A stretch of 64,000 bases of DNA from Paenibacillus silvestris (GCF_009882985.1 NZ_WTUZ01000017.1:43854-107853), one strand, 5' to 3'; counted from the stretch's first letter, positions 52,482 through 61,893 are shown. Notes: generated by a model from the sequence alone, not told the origin. A program made the numbers and translations.

Positions 52482-53069
52482 CTAGATTAGTCCATCACAT
52501 ATTTCTTTATATTTTGTATATTTGATTAGTGTTTCCATTTCATTCATCACTCGTGCTTTACCCTTTTCGTTTGTCCACCAATTATCTGGTCTTGTATTGA
52601 TATCAAGTGCACCACATAAACTATATTCAATCCACTCCGGCATAAACGTTTTCATCGAAAGCAAACAACGCCTTAAATGAAAGAAATTTGTAACCAGAAT
52701 TATTCGATTAATATTTTTTAGTCCAAATAATTTATCAATCATGTTCCTAGAGTAGATAACGTTTTCTTTCGTATTCCTAGAATTTGTTTCTATAATTATA
52801 TCTGATTCTTTAACTCCTAGTTTAATCGCTGCTTCTTTCATAACAACCGATTCAGGAATCACTGATTGACCTCCTGACATTAAAATCTTGTTTGCCCTGT
52901 TAGAATGATATAATTCTACTGCTTTTGGAACCCTATATTTTGAAGCAGTTAAACTACCAAAAACAAGAATAATATCACCAGTTAACCCATCATCATTTAG
53001 ATTCTCAAAAATGACTTTATTGATGGTTTCGAGTTCTAAAGTTTCAAAGTCTAGCTGTGAAATAAACAT
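52482..53069 (-). CDS. YdcF/DUF218 family protein
   Basis: This 195-residue DUF218 protein has the family pattern DIILVFGSLTASKYRVPKAVELYHSNRANKILMSGGQSVIPESVVMKEAAIKLGVKESDIIIETNSRNTKENVIYSRNMI (about 32-112; the motif E-x-x-S-x-N/R-T-x-E-N is the hallmark) and LVTNFFHLRRCLL. The domain is a Rossmann-like fold found in ElyC and SanA; here there are no membrane helices and no signal peptide. GGAGG lies 7 nt before the ATG. Proposed cell-envelope or S-adenosylmethionine-binding roles in relatives are not decisive. Confidence 0.87.
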   Translation of the reverse strand: MFISQLDFETLELETINKVIFENLNDDGLTGDIILVFGSLTASKYRVPKAVELYHSNRANKILMSGGQSVIPESVVMKEAAIKLGVKESDIIIETNSRNTKENVIYSRNMIDKLFGLKNINRIILVTNFFHLRRCLLSMKTFMPEWIEYSLCGALDINTRPDNWWTNEKGKARVMNEMETLIKYTKYKEICDGLI

Positions 53070-53220
53070 TACAGTTCCTCCTTAGAGATTTAACTATCAT
53101 GCCTTGTTATAGTAATATATTAAACTCGAACACCAATTGTTCCCATACAACTTAGACTTCATCTATCTAAAATGGTTGCGTGCTGTGTTAACGAATGCTG
53201 TCGTTACTTCAATCTATAAG

Positions 53221-53248
53221 AAAAAGGAGCTGCCTAAGGCTGCTCCTC
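53221..53248 (-). terminator. Terminator of the 53247 DinB gene
   Basis: GAGGAGCAGCC/GGCAGCTCC stem with TTTTTC tail on the minus strand, overlapping the stop codon. Confidence 0.82.
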
Positions 53249-53702
53249 AACTAGTTAAATATTCATTAATCTGTTTAAGGTGATGAGAATCATGGTCTAC
53301 AAATATTTTCAAATACTCATCAATTGTAAATTGACGTTCCCCTGTACCAATTGTGAACTCTGCATTGTTTTCGAGTTCAGATGTCTTTTGAATTAATAGC
53401 TGTCTATTCAGGACAAATTCATCTATTAAAGAACAAGTTGTACTATAAACGCTTATGTATTCAATGCCTTCTTTATTATGCGAGTCGTGATCTGGGAAGG
53501 CACTCAATTGGGCACCGCCAATCATGAATGGCACATGATGCTCTAAAATAAACTTATCCCAATAATATAGATGGCCTATAATTTCTCTAACAGACCATTT
53601 GCCTTCACTAATCGGTTCGAGAAATTGTCGTTCATCAATCGCTTTAAGTTTCACTATTTCTTTTATCATTTTTTCATAATCCAAATCTGATTTATTCCCC
53701 AT
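53247..53702 (-). CDS. DinB family protein
   Basis: The ATG at 53702 (MGNKSDLDYEKMIKEIVKL) has GGAGG 6 nt upstream; the longer frame to 53744 has none. The 151-residue four-helix protein has metal ligands in SVREIIGHLYYWDKF (about 38-52) and IFVDHDSHHLKQINEYL at the C-terminus, as in YfiT/DinB bacillithiol-dependent enzymes. Not closely similar to the other two DinB proteins of this window. Reaction unknown. Confidence 0.87.
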   Translation of the reverse strand: MGNKSDLDYEKMIKEIVKLKAIDERQFLEPISEGKWSVREIIGHLYYWDKFILEHHVPFMIGGAQLSAFPDHDSHNKEGIEYISVYSTTCSLIDEFVLNRQLLIQKTSELENNAEFTIGTGERQFTIDEYLKIFVDHDSHHLKQINEYLTS

Positions 53703-53805
53703 ATTAAACCTCCGTTCTTTTTCGTTAATGTTAATTATATCCACATTTAATAAACCTGTAAAGAACGTATGTTCTTATTTCGAATAATACTTCCCTTATC
53801 CTAAT

Positions 53806-53842
53806 AAAAAAGGAGCAGTTGCCGCGGCAGCACACTGCTCCT
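53806..53842 (-). terminator. Terminator of the 53908 DinB gene
   Basis: The stem AGGAGCAGT/ACTGCTCCT surrounds a second GC stem (TGCCGCGGCA); six T follow on the minus strand. Confidence 0.85.
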
Positions 53843-53907
53843 GAATCGCTGAACTAACGTTAGTTTAATGCCTATCCCATTTCGAGTAATAGTGATTTAA
53901 AGCAATG

Positions 53908-54363
53908 TTAAAGCCTCGCGAACGTGATGTAATCGACTTGGGCAGGCTCTGCCGAATCAATCCGAAGTGCCCGGTTGATCTGTCCTCTGTGATATTGACC
54001 ATGTAAGATGACCTGCAATAATATATCTCGAACAGATGTTCGGAACTGAACCCCGCTCTGGTTCGAATAGTCGATCATCTCGTCCAACTCGGATTCCTTG
54101 AGCCCTTCGATATAGACGCGATATTGCTCGGCGTTTTCTTCGAACATCGTACGGACGGCTGTCAGGTCTTCCGCTTCCTCCCACAATGCATAATGTTCGG
54201 TACCCTTGCCCAGCAATCGGGATAGCCAGACTATTTCCGCAACCGCGACGTGCCGAACTAGCTTCAGAAGGTCCTTGTTCTTCGTCGCACTCTTCTCGAG
54301 CGCGTCCAAGATGCGTCCGTCCGCCCAGTACAGATGATTCATCATGCTTTTGATCGTCTTCAT
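53908..54363 (-). CDS. DinB family protein
   Basis: The ATG at 54363 (MKTIKSMMNHLYWADGRILDALEK) follows GGAGGAGGA by about 7 nt; the upstream frame to 54408 is an acidic stretch made by the purine-rich ribosome site. The 151-residue protein has metal ligands in MNHLYWADGRIL (His near 9), LVRHVAVAEIVWLSRLL (His near 45) and LLQVILHGQYHRGQINRAL (HxxxH near 125-129), the full DinB set. It lies 61 bp downstream of the aldo/keto reductase on the same strand and may be co-transcribed with it. Confidence 0.88.
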   Translation of the reverse strand: MKTIKSMMNHLYWADGRILDALEKSATKNKDLLKLVRHVAVAEIVWLSRLLGKGTEHYALWEEAEDLTAVRTMFEENAEQYRVYIEGLKESELDEMIDYSNQSGVQFRTSVRDILLQVILHGQYHRGQINRALRIDSAEPAQVDYITFARL

Positions 54364-54424
54364 TTCGGATTCCTCCTCCTCTTCGTCCCACCGCTTACTT
54401 AAACCCACTATGTTCCATCACATT

Positions 54425-55339
54425 TTATCGATGTTGTTCATATCTATTCAATCGGGTCAATTTCTGTAGCTGGATAACCTCTTCCTCCCTTAGGGGAGGG
54501 GCCTCTGCGCCGTCGATGTTCTGCATGAATTGGTTTAGAGAGCTAGCTCCTGGAATAGTCACAGCAACCGCAGGATGCGATAGAGCATAGCGAATTGCAA
54601 GCTGACTTAGATTACGACCATTTGAATCTGCGAAATTCTGCAATTTAGAATGAAGGGTGCCCAGTGATTCCCCTGTGTAATCAAGGTATCCTTCCTGGAG
54701 TCGTTGTCCACCATTCGACGACAGTATTCCTCTAGCCACTGGACCACGAGCTATCATACTGATTGAATGCTCGGTTAGCCAAGGCAGTACCGCTTCCTCC
54801 GGCCGTCGATCTAATAAACTATATTGACTCATGACGCTAACAATCGATGATCGGCTTGAATATTCACGAATGACATTAGGTCGAATCGAGGATATACCAT
54901 AATAGCGAATGACTCCCTCTCGCTTCAACTGTTCAAAAGCTTCGATCGTCTCGTCGATCGGATCTTCAAGCGTACCTCCATGCAATTGATATAAATCAAT
55001 GTAATCCGTACGCAGTCGTTTCAAACTTTCTTTAACCGCGGAGAGTATGTATGCCTTGGAGGCATCCCATATCCAGCCCTCTTTGCCTGGGATTCGTCTA
55101 TTCCCTACTTTTGTGGCTATTATGAGATCCTCACGATTACGTTCATGAATCGCTGCACCTACGATTTCTTCGTTAAGACCTGCATCGTACAAATCTGCCG
55201 TATCCAGAAAATTGACCCCACGTTCCAATGCTGCATGAATTATAGGGATTGCAACCTGTTGATCTGTGCCTAACGACATGCAGCCTAATCCTACTTCGCC
55301 TACCATGAGCTCTGAAGTACCTAATCTGTTTCGTTTCAT
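54425..55339 (-). CDS. Aldo/keto reductase
   Basis: This 304-residue (beta/alpha)8 barrel protein opens MKRNRLGTSELMVGEVGLGCMSLGTD and contains NFLDTADLYDAGLNEEIVGAAI (catalytic Asp, Tyr near 48-53), the catalytic Lys in DLIIATKVGN near 78, LYQLHGGTLEDPIDETIEA (His near 118) and GASSLNQFMQNI at the C-terminal NADPH-binding loop. GGGGGA lies before the ATG. Substrate unknown. It faces the germination operon in the other direction; no terminator or regulator is evident between. Confidence 0.93.
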   Translation of the reverse strand: MKRNRLGTSELMVGEVGLGCMSLGTDQQVAIPIIHAALERGVNFLDTADLYDAGLNEEIVGAAIHERNREDLIIATKVGNRRIPGKEGWIWDASKAYILSAVKESLKRLRTDYIDLYQLHGGTLEDPIDETIEAFEQLKREGVIRYYGISSIRPNVIREYSSRSSIVSVMSQYSLLDRRPEEAVLPWLTEHSISMIARGPVARGILSSNGGQRLQEGYLDYTGESLGTLHSKLQNFADSNGRNLSQLAIRYALSHPAVAVTIPGASSLNQFMQNIDGAEAPPLREEEVIQLQKLTRLNRYEQHR

Positions 55340-55486
55340 CCTATGTCCCCCTCTCCAATACAGTTCTAATACAAAGCAATTAATTTAGATGGATCAATAT
55401 TATTAAATTCTAAATCAATTGAGATTACATATACAAGCTTTTTGCCCTCATAAATAATCCGACTGTCGTGTAAACAATGTTTTGAT

Positions 55487-55516
55487 GAATAATTACATAA
55501 GTTTCCAACCAAAATA
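55487..55516 (+). promoter_or_regulatory. Sigma-G promoter candidate of the ger operon
   Basis: GAATAA (55487-55492), a 17-nt spacer and CAAAATA (55510-55516) fit the forespore sigma-G consensus (GHATR, 17-18, CATNNTA) with one mismatch in the -10. Such control is expected for a germinant receptor. Confidence 0.6.
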
Positions 55517-55547
55517 ACAGCAAATCGGATGACGGGAACGAATAGCC

Positions 55548-57044
55548 ATGCCTAATAATCAATTGAAGCCAATCTCAATGAAGGATTTCCTCGTGGCTTG
55601 CCAGCAGTCAAGTGACTTCGTTACGATAGAACTCTCTTATATGATTGCTCCGCAAACAACCTTTAAATTTTCCTACTATAAAACGTTAATCGATAAAGAG
55701 ATGTTGAACCTATCCATTCGATCGCTTCAACAGTTAGATCCTTCTCACTCCTTAGCAACAATTGAAGAAATCGTGTCACATATTCCAATTGAAGGAACTT
55801 ATAGTACCGATCAGAATGAAACAACTCAATCAAGTGTGTTAAAGGGTCTTGTACTGATACACAGTGATGAAGTTCCGGATAGGTATGCACTTATTCCAAT
55901 TACAAATCATGATGGTATTCGTACAAGCAATGATGCGGATGAGGAATTTAGCGTCGTTGGACCAAAGGTTGGCTTCGTCGAAGATATGGATATTAACCTG
56001 AAACTTATCCGCCTGCAGCTAAATACTCCTGATTTAATTATTAAAGAAACTACAGTTGGGACCATTTCAAAGACCAAGGTATCTCTGCTGTACCTTAAAA
56101 ATGCTGCAAATCAAGAAAATGTAGCCAAAATAGAAAAACGTATCCGCGCATTAAATTTTGATGTTGTTTTTGATACAACTCAGTTGGATCAATTAATTGC
56201 GGATAATTCATTAACTCCATTTCCACTTTTTATAACAACTGAGCGTAGGGATCGGGTCGTATATTCGCTTGTATTGGGTCAAGTAGCGGTGATCTGTGAT
56301 GGCTCGCCTTACTTTATTACCGGACCGACGAATCTGTTTGACTTTTTTCTGTCTCCGGAAGACTACTATACACCATGGCTGCTTGCATCATTTTTTCGCT
56401 TAATTAGAATTTTCGGTGTTGCGTTCTCTCTTCTTGCCACTGCTATGTATGTAGCGATTATCACTTTTCATTATGATATTATTCCTAAGGAACTGCTTGG
56501 GCGATTGATTTATTCTAGGCAAAGCGTCCCCTTCCCGCCAATCATTGAAGCACTATTCTTAGAAATTACTGTAGAATTTCTGAGGGAAGCAGGGGCTCGC
56601 CTTCCGAGTCGGATCGGTCAGACACTCGGAATTGTAGGAGGCATTATATTAGGTCAAGCTGCAGTTGAAGCATCATTAACGAGTAATGTGTTAATTATTA
56701 TTATATCTTTGTCGGCTCTTGCTTCATTTGTTACGCCAATCTATAAAATGTCTAATGCTATTCGATTTTTAAGGTATCCAATCATTATTCTTGCCGCCAT
56801 TTGGGGTAGTCTCGGAATTGCACTTGGCATTTGCTTCTTGTTTGTACATTTGACTCAACTCCGTTCGTTGGGATATCCCTATTCGGCTCCTTTCTTCCCA
56901 TTGCACACGAACGATCTTAATGACAGTGTAGTCCGTTCCTCATATACACGGATCAATTCAAGACCAAGCTATCTCAAGCCTGTGACAAGTATTCGTTATC
57001 AACCTAAAAAGGCAAAGGTAAAACTTGATTTTGATGAGGAGTGA
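55548..57044 (+). CDS. GerA-family spore germination protein, A subunit
   Basis: The 498-residue protein has the GerA/GerKA plan: a soluble N-terminal region (about 1-250; VGPKVGFVEDMDINLKLIRLQLNTPDL and LYLKNAANQENVAKIEKRI), then four to six membrane helices (from FFRLIRIFGVAFSLLATAMYVAIITF) with the conserved EALFLEITVEFLREAGARLPSRIGQTLGIVGGIILGQAAVEASLTS. The C-terminal tail is soluble. It is the A subunit of a nutrient germinant receptor in the spore inner membrane. First gene of an A-C-B operon; the ribosome site before its ATG is weak (GGGAAC). Confidence 0.96.
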   Translation: MPNNQLKPISMKDFLVACQQSSDFVTIELSYMIAPQTTFKFSYYKTLIDKEMLNLSIRSLQQLDPSHSLATIEEIVSHIPIEGTYSTDQNETTQSSVLKGLVLIHSDEVPDRYALIPITNHDGIRTSNDADEEFSVVGPKVGFVEDMDINLKLIRLQLNTPDLIIKETTVGTISKTKVSLLYLKNAANQENVAKIEKRIRALNFDVVFDTTQLDQLIADNSLTPFPLFITTERRDRVVYSLVLGQVAVICDGSPYFITGPTNLFDFFLSPEDYYTPWLLASFFRLIRIFGVAFSLLATAMYVAIITFHYDIIPKELLGRLIYSRQSVPFPPIIEALFLEITVEFLREAGARLPSRIGQTLGIVGGIILGQAAVEASLTSNVLIIIISLSALASFVTPIYKMSNAIRFLRYPIIILAAIWGSLGIALGICFLFVHLTQLRSLGYPYSAPFFPLHTNDLNDSVVRSSYTRINSRPSYLKPVTSIRYQPKKAKVKLDFDEE

Positions 57045-57050
57045 CTTTCG

Positions 57051-58154
57051 TTGGGTTTCTATAAAAAGTGGCGTAATTCTTTGCTTTACTTGGCTTTGAG
57101 CTTCCTCCTTGCGTCATGCAGCGATGGACAAGTCATCAATCAAATTGAACTCGTTCAAACTGCTGGCTTTGATTTGGATAACCAGAAGGTTTTAACCAGT
57201 GCCCTTATTGGAGAATATAAGGAGAAGGAAAAAACAAATATCAAATTGTTAAGAGCCACATCCGATAACAGCTATAACATGATCCAGCTTCTGAATCTCA
57301 AGTCTTATTATCCAATTAAATACGGGCAAATGAGAATGATGCTCTTCGGAGAAAATTATGCAACGCACAATATTGGTCCAATACTGAAGTATCTCTCTCA
57401 AGATGTATCCATTTCAGGTAACCTTAATCTAGCAGTATCAAGAAATAAAGCATCTGAATTGTTATCGGCCACAATTTCAGCACATGATCCATTGTTTTTA
57501 ATGAAAATGATCACACAAAACTCAGATACGGCGAACTTGCCACACACCGATCTGCAAACCACACTGTACAATTTTTTTGATGAAGGAAGAGATACTTATT
57601 TGCCACTGCTCTCTTGGGATGCGAATAAAAAACCACAGGTAGATGGCATCGCTCTATTTAAGGATGGTAAGAACGGCAAACTCATCTCACAACACGGAAA
57701 CCAAGACGCTCTTTGGCTCAAAATGCTTGTTGAAAACAGTAAAAACGGCACCTTCATGTTTCCCTTGGAAAATGCAAAAAGCGAAAATGAAAAGTTCGCT
57801 TTAGTGCAAGTCATGGAGTCTAAGACGAACTTCATATCTAAACCTGCCAACGCTGTTTCACAGCGATTACACGTTTTAGAAATTCATATTAATACGAAGC
57901 TACAAGTAAAAGGTACACTACTAGATACAGAGAACAATCAATTACAAGCCAAGCTCGAAACATACATATCCGAAGAAATAAAACACTTCATCCAACCTTG
58001 CCTCAGTGCCAATGTTGATCCAGTTGGGTTCGGCAGCTTCTTCCGGAGTAAAACCCGAGGCTGGAATGCCTCCGAATTTTACGAAGCATATCCTTCCATG
58101 AAGACCAATGTAACCACGAAAGTGCAACTTGTTAAGGCTGGCATACAAAAATGA
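57051..58154 (+). CDS. Ger(x)C family germination lipoprotein
   Basis: The TTG start at 57051 lies 6 bp after the A-subunit stop, with GAGGAGTG upstream. The signal SLLYLALSFLLASCSDGQ has lipobox LASC, so the mature protein is lipid-anchored. The 367 residues follow the three-domain Ger(x)C pattern (QIELVQTAGFDLDNQKVLTSALIGEY; YGQMRMMLFGENYA; late FGSFFRSKTRGWNASEFYEAYPSMKTNVTTKVQLVKAG). It is the C subunit of the same receptor, on the outer face of the spore inner membrane. Confidence 0.94.
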   Translation: MGFYKKWRNSLLYLALSFLLASCSDGQVINQIELVQTAGFDLDNQKVLTSALIGEYKEKEKTNIKLLRATSDNSYNMIQLLNLKSYYPIKYGQMRMMLFGENYATHNIGPILKYLSQDVSISGNLNLAVSRNKASELLSATISAHDPLFLMKMITQNSDTANLPHTDLQTTLYNFFDEGRDTYLPLLSWDANKKPQVDGIALFKDGKNGKLISQHGNQDALWLKMLVENSKNGTFMFPLENAKSENEKFALVQVMESKTNFISKPANAVSQRLHVLEIHINTKLQVKGTLLDTENNQLQAKLETYISEEIKHFIQPCLSANVDPVGFGSFFRSKTRGWNASEFYEAYPSMKTNVTTKVQLVKAGIQK

Positions 58155-58175
58155 CAAGAACGGAGATAAAATTAC

Positions 58176-59294
58176 GTGAAAGGAGTCGTCAGCGATAAAT
58201 TTTCAGTTTCACCCATCCATTTATTGTTCCTAATGTATGTAAGTTTAGTGAGTACTGGGACAATGAGCTTCCAACATGATATCACTTTTGGCGCTGGCCA
58301 TGATGCTTGGTTCGCTGTCATTCTAGCTGCTCTCTTTATCGCTTTGCTGGTCTGGATGATGTATTTTATTATTTATCGACAGAAGCAGGAACAAGCCAAC
58401 CTAGTCTCTATTAACAACCGATATTTCGGAAAAATATTGGGAACTGTCATCAATGTTATCATGGTTATGTTCTTCATATTTGGCTCATTTGTTACCTTCA
58501 GGAATTACCTCCAAATCATCCATATATGGGTATTCCCACAAACGCCTATTTGGCCTATTGGATTATGCATTTTGTTTATCGTGTACTACGCCATTTCCGG
58601 AGGGTTTCAATCCATCGCAGGGTTGTGCATGGGGGGAACAATCAGTATTTTTATTTTTATATTGCCTCAGATATTCATTGCAGCCTTTTCTCGCCTTCAT
58701 CCGGATAATTTTTTTCCGATTTTTGATCATTCCATCACACAAATCGTCCAATCATCCAGACAAATGACACATGAATTTGCTAGATGCGAAACACTATTGG
58801 TTATCTACCCCTTCATCAGAAATCCAAATAAAGCAAGACCATGGGCTTTCTGGGCAGTTTTGGTTAGTGGCCTCTTATACTTAACGTTATCTTGTATAGG
58901 TATCATGTATTTCAGTCAAGGTCAGCTCCAACAAATTTCTTGGCCAACCTTAAGCTTGTATTCGACACTTGACTATCCGATTATGCAGCGAATGGAAACC
59001 TTGCTCATTACCGTATGGATCGTTAAGATCTTGGCCATTATCTCATTAGGATTGTGGGCAGCTTGTCACTGTATGAAACAGACGACACGAATGAAGCAGC
59101 GAACAAGTCTAAAAGTGTTTATAGGGCTTATTATCATTGTATTTTTCCTTATTAGGGATGACGAGCATGTTCAAATGAGTTTTGATTTATACGCGAAATT
59201 TGGTGAATATATGATGTTTCTCTACATCCCCTTACTATTTGTGATCTCTTTATTTATAAAAAGACCAGAATTGTCAGCCGATAAATTGAATTAG
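58176..59294 (+). CDS. GerAB/endospore germination permease, B subunit
   Basis: The GTG start at 58176 has GGAG 10 nt upstream. The 372-residue integral membrane protein has about ten helices, with VSPIHLLFLMYVSLVSTGTMSFQHDITFGAGHDAWFAVILAALF at the start, characteristic of the ArcD/GerAB (APC superfamily) permeases that bind the amino acid germinant. The A-C-B order, with no D gene, is usual in Paenibacillaceae. The 3' end overlaps the convergent hydrolase gene by 21 bp. Confidence 0.95.
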   Translation: MKGVVSDKFSVSPIHLLFLMYVSLVSTGTMSFQHDITFGAGHDAWFAVILAALFIALLVWMMYFIIYRQKQEQANLVSINNRYFGKILGTVINVIMVMFFIFGSFVTFRNYLQIIHIWVFPQTPIWPIGLCILFIVYYAISGGFQSIAGLCMGGTISIFIFILPQIFIAAFSRLHPDNFFPIFDHSITQIVQSSRQMTHEFARCETLLVIYPFIRNPNKARPWAFWAVLVSGLLYLTLSCIGIMYFSQGQLQQISWPTLSLYSTLDYPIMQRMETLLITVWIVKILAIISLGLWAACHCMKQTTRMKQRTSLKVFIGLIIIVFFLIRDDEHVQMSFDLYAKFGEYMMFLYIPLLFVISLFIKRPELSADKLN

Positions 59295-60056
59295 AATTTG
59301 ATTAAATCGGTCACGTTCTTCCAAGAAAGTACCATGACCACTGTAATGAAATGGAACTAATTGTGAATGTTTGATAAGCTTATTTGTTTCCTGACCATTG
59401 GTGAACGGGACGATCTTATCATGGATTCCGTGAATAATTAGTGTAGGTACGACTATTTTACCAAGATCACTTTGCACATTCTCATCCCTTAGTGTAGCCA
59501 TAATAGCCGCAGTCGACCAGCCGGCTGCTTGTAAGCCAAGCTGAAAAAACCAGTCCGACATTGGTTTCGTTATATACTGAAAGAAAAAGAGATCAGTTAA
59601 CCCTTGCAACATTTTAGGACGATCATTGTTGGTTTCTGTAATGAATTTATTTGCTAAATCGGCAGGAACACTACTTGGAGACGCTGCATCGATAAGCACA
59701 AGTTTAGAAACTCCGTAATTCTGATGACGAGCCAAATATCGAATCGAGATCGCGCCCCCTGTGGAGTGTCCTGCTAATATGATATTTTTGAGCTGAAAAG
59801 CCTCAATGACAACTCGAATATCATCAGCTAGTCTATCATAGTTGTATCCCCTGAATGGTTTATCCGAATTACCGAATCCTCTCCAGTCAATCCCGATGCA
59901 TCGATATCCCATTGCCGGAAGAACATTATATTGATATTCAAACTGCTTATGGTTAAGAGGCCAACCATGAATAAACAGAATTGTCTTATTTCCTTCCGGG
60001 TTTATATCTTCTACAAATATGTTTACACCTGGTTCAACAGTAACAAAATATCCCAC
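59274..60056 (-). CDS. Alpha/beta fold hydrolase
   Basis: The GTG start at 60056 has GGAGG 7 nt upstream. The 260-residue protein shows HGWPLN (oxyanion hole) near 30, the nucleophile elbow LAGHSTGGAISIRYL near 93-108, the acid HGIHDKIVPF near 210 and the catalytic His in HYSGHGTFLEERDRF near 238. It resembles haloperoxidase/arylesterase-type esterases (GWP and GHSTGG pattern). No signal peptide; cytosolic. Substrate unknown. Its 3' end overlaps the GerB-type gene, so termination of both transcripts must occur in opposing genes or by antisense interference. Confidence 0.9.
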   Translation of the reverse strand: MGYFVTVEPGVNIFVEDINPEGNKTILFIHGWPLNHKQFEYQYNVLPAMGYRCIGIDWRGFGNSDKPFRGYNYDRLADDIRVVIEAFQLKNIILAGHSTGGAISIRYLARHQNYGVSKLVLIDAASPSSVPADLANKFITETNNDRPKMLQGLTDLFFFQYITKPMSDWFFQLGLQAAGWSTAAIMATLRDENVQSDLGKIVVPTLIIHGIHDKIVPFTNGQETNKLIKHSQLVPFHYSGHGTFLEERDRFNQILIQFIG

Positions 60057-60204
60057 GCGAACCCCTCCGATTAATGAAATGCGTTATCCAAAATAAGATA
60101 CTCACCTAGGGGTACTTAGGTGAAAGACTTTTATTTCATTACTGATTTACAGACCATTAACGCGGTGAAGGACTACCATGAGCGGCAGCCCTTCAGATGT
60201 TTAA

Positions 60205-61191
60205 CTATAAGGAACGAGGATATTGACTGAGATTATGTAAAAGGTTTTTATCTATCGGAATATTCAATTGCTTTAACGCTAACAACACAGCACCTGCTAC
60301 GGGAGAGAACGCGGGTTTAATTAGCGTATACTTCTTGTTATTACCATGACTCATTTGGGAAGCAAGCCTCGATTGGAAATAGTCACTATTAACAACACTG
60401 CCTACCAAAGAAACGTTGACTTCTGTATTAGAGAAATAGGATGCGAGCATTTCTACGCCAGTCATTATTTGATGGATCGCCCGGTCACAAACGAATTTAG
60501 CTAACTTGCTATTTTGAACAGCAGCTTGGGTGATTAAGGGTGCAATGAGAGCAAACTTTCTATTTCGTTCTCTCTGATCTGTAACAAAGCCCTGTAGCGC
60601 GAGTTGAGATAACTCTTGGACAGAGGAAAGTTCCCAAAACATTAAGATTTCACTGACTAAATCATAATCGCTATCATCTATGTTGCCTGCAAGTAGTTCG
60701 AATGTGGCGTCATAAGCAAGAAATCTAGCTGCACTTGCTGCATAATGATGTAAATCGTAATTCCTTATCTGCTGTCTATCTTCGTTTATTGCATAAATAA
60801 TAGACCCTGTTCCTGCAATCACCACAATTCCCGGCTCTGTAAGAAGCGCTCCGCTGTGAGCGACAACTGCATCGTTGACATGTTGCTTCAAGCAATCCAA
60901 TCCCTCTACTTCTGTCAATGGGAGTACCCATTCTAGATCAGTATTTGAATCGAAACCAGCAATTCCTGCAGTTACTGCCTGCACTTGCTTCACGTTTCTG
61001 CCCGCCTGTTGCAATGATTCTTCCATTGCCCGATGTACATTTTCCCGCGCTTGTAAATCTTTATGTATGGAAGATGCACCTTTCTCAACATAGGATAACA
61101 CATTTCCTGCGAGGTCTACCGCCATTACCCGCGTGTGAGTGCCGCCACCATCAATTCCTATAACAATGCCATTCGTTTTCTGGACTATGAT
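60205..61191 (-). CDS. BadF/BadG/BcrA-type N-acetylglucosamine or related sugar kinase, non-canonical start
   Basis: The first ATG (61125) would cut off the phosphate-1 loop. In the same frame upstream the sequence encodes NGIVIGIDGGGTHTRVM, which is the ASKHA phosphate-binding loop and clearly belongs to this protein. The frame is closed by TAG at 61192-61194. No ATG, GTG or TTG lies in between. GAGGAG at 61198-61203 is 6 nt before an ATC (61191) and 9 nt before an ATA. Further parts: VAGTGSIIYAI near 125 (adenosine/phosphate-2), DYDL and QMSHGN. A complete protein would have about 328 residues. Either a rare start is used or the gene has lost its start codon. Confidence 0.8.
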   Translation of the reverse strand: MIVQKTNGIVIGIDGGGTHTRVMAVDLAGNVLSYVEKGASSIHKDLQARENVHRAMEESLQQAGRNVKQVQAVTAGIAGFDSNTDLEWVLPLTEVEGLDCLKQHVNDAVVAHSGALLTEPGIVVIAGTGSIIYAINEDRQQIRNYDLHHYAASAARFLAYDATFELLAGNIDDSDYDLVSEILMFWELSSVQELSQLALQGFVTDQRERNRKFALIAPLITQAAVQNSKLAKFVCDRAIHQIMTGVEMLASYFSNTEVNVSLVGSVVNSDYFQSRLASQMSHGNNKKYTLIKPAFSPVAGAVLLALKQLNIPIDKNLLHNLSQYPRSL

Positions 61192-61289
61192 CTATCACTC
61201 CTCGTACTCAGTGAGTTGATTTACCTCTAAACATGTAAGATGTTTACATTCGATAAACCATTCCAAAACCCTGCACATTCTTAAATTGA

Positions 61290-61724
61290 CTACTGGGAGA
61301 TAAAAGCACTGAGACCAAGTGCAGCGGCGGTTGTTAGTACGATGCTCCAGAAGACGATCCCAATCGTCATCCAAATAAATAGTTTACGCGGTTCAGCACC
61401 AAACGAAATTCCAATCGCGGCACCGAGCGGCGCACCGGTAAGGAGCGGTGATAAAAAGCCGAGCCCGGGAATACCGTATTTGTCCCATATTCCGCTCATT
61501 CGGCCACCTCTACCGCCGGCTTTGCTTTGAAATCGCTTGATAAGCCAGTTCCTAAGGGAAGTTCCGAAGAAAATAATGATCATCGCACTTAATATCGATC
61601 CTATTGCACTTAGAAATCCAATTGTTACCGGATGAAGATTTAACGTGAAGCCAAGCGGAATAGCTGCCCATAGTTCCAATAACCCGGCTCCTATGACAGA
61701 AGCCCATGAAAGTAAACTATTCAT
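61290..61724 (-). CDS. Small multidrug export protein family (DUF/Sm_multidrug_ex) membrane protein
   Basis: The 144-residue protein has four predicted membrane helices (VIGAGLLELWAAIPLGFTL; IGFLSAIGSILSAMIIIFFG; GIPGLGFLSPLLTGAPLGAAIGISFG; FIWMTIGIVFWSIVLTTAAALGL) and the family motif LLELWAAIPLG with GLGFLSPLLTGAPLGAAIG. It is unrelated to SMR transporters. Exported substrate unknown. The region before the ATG is purine-rich (GGAGGAAAGGATAGGG). It lies 98 bp beyond the kinase start on the same strand, so these two could be in one transcript, the membrane gene first. Confidence 0.8.
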   Translation of the reverse strand: MNSLLSWASVIGAGLLELWAAIPLGFTLNLHPVTIGFLSAIGSILSAMIIIFFGTSLRNWLIKRFQSKAGGRGGRMSGIWDKYGIPGLGFLSPLLTGAPLGAAIGISFGAEPRKLFIWMTIGIVFWSIVLTTAAALGLSAFISQ

Positions 61725-61893
61725 TATTTTATACCCTATCCTTTCCTCCTGATTTGATTTCGCAGGTATTCGTCTTTACAATAATAGTAATTCTTACGTA
61801 TCAGTAACAACTATGTTTCGCTTTATCAAATAAAAAAGTTTTCGACTACAAAACCGATGACCCCTTTTAAAGGTTTCTGGAATTAACAAATAA

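Noticed and set aside
53957..54391. 144-residue minus-strand frame within the DinB gene
   Set aside because: Arg/Gly-rich out-of-frame reading of the DinB gene, starting in its purine-rich ribosome site.
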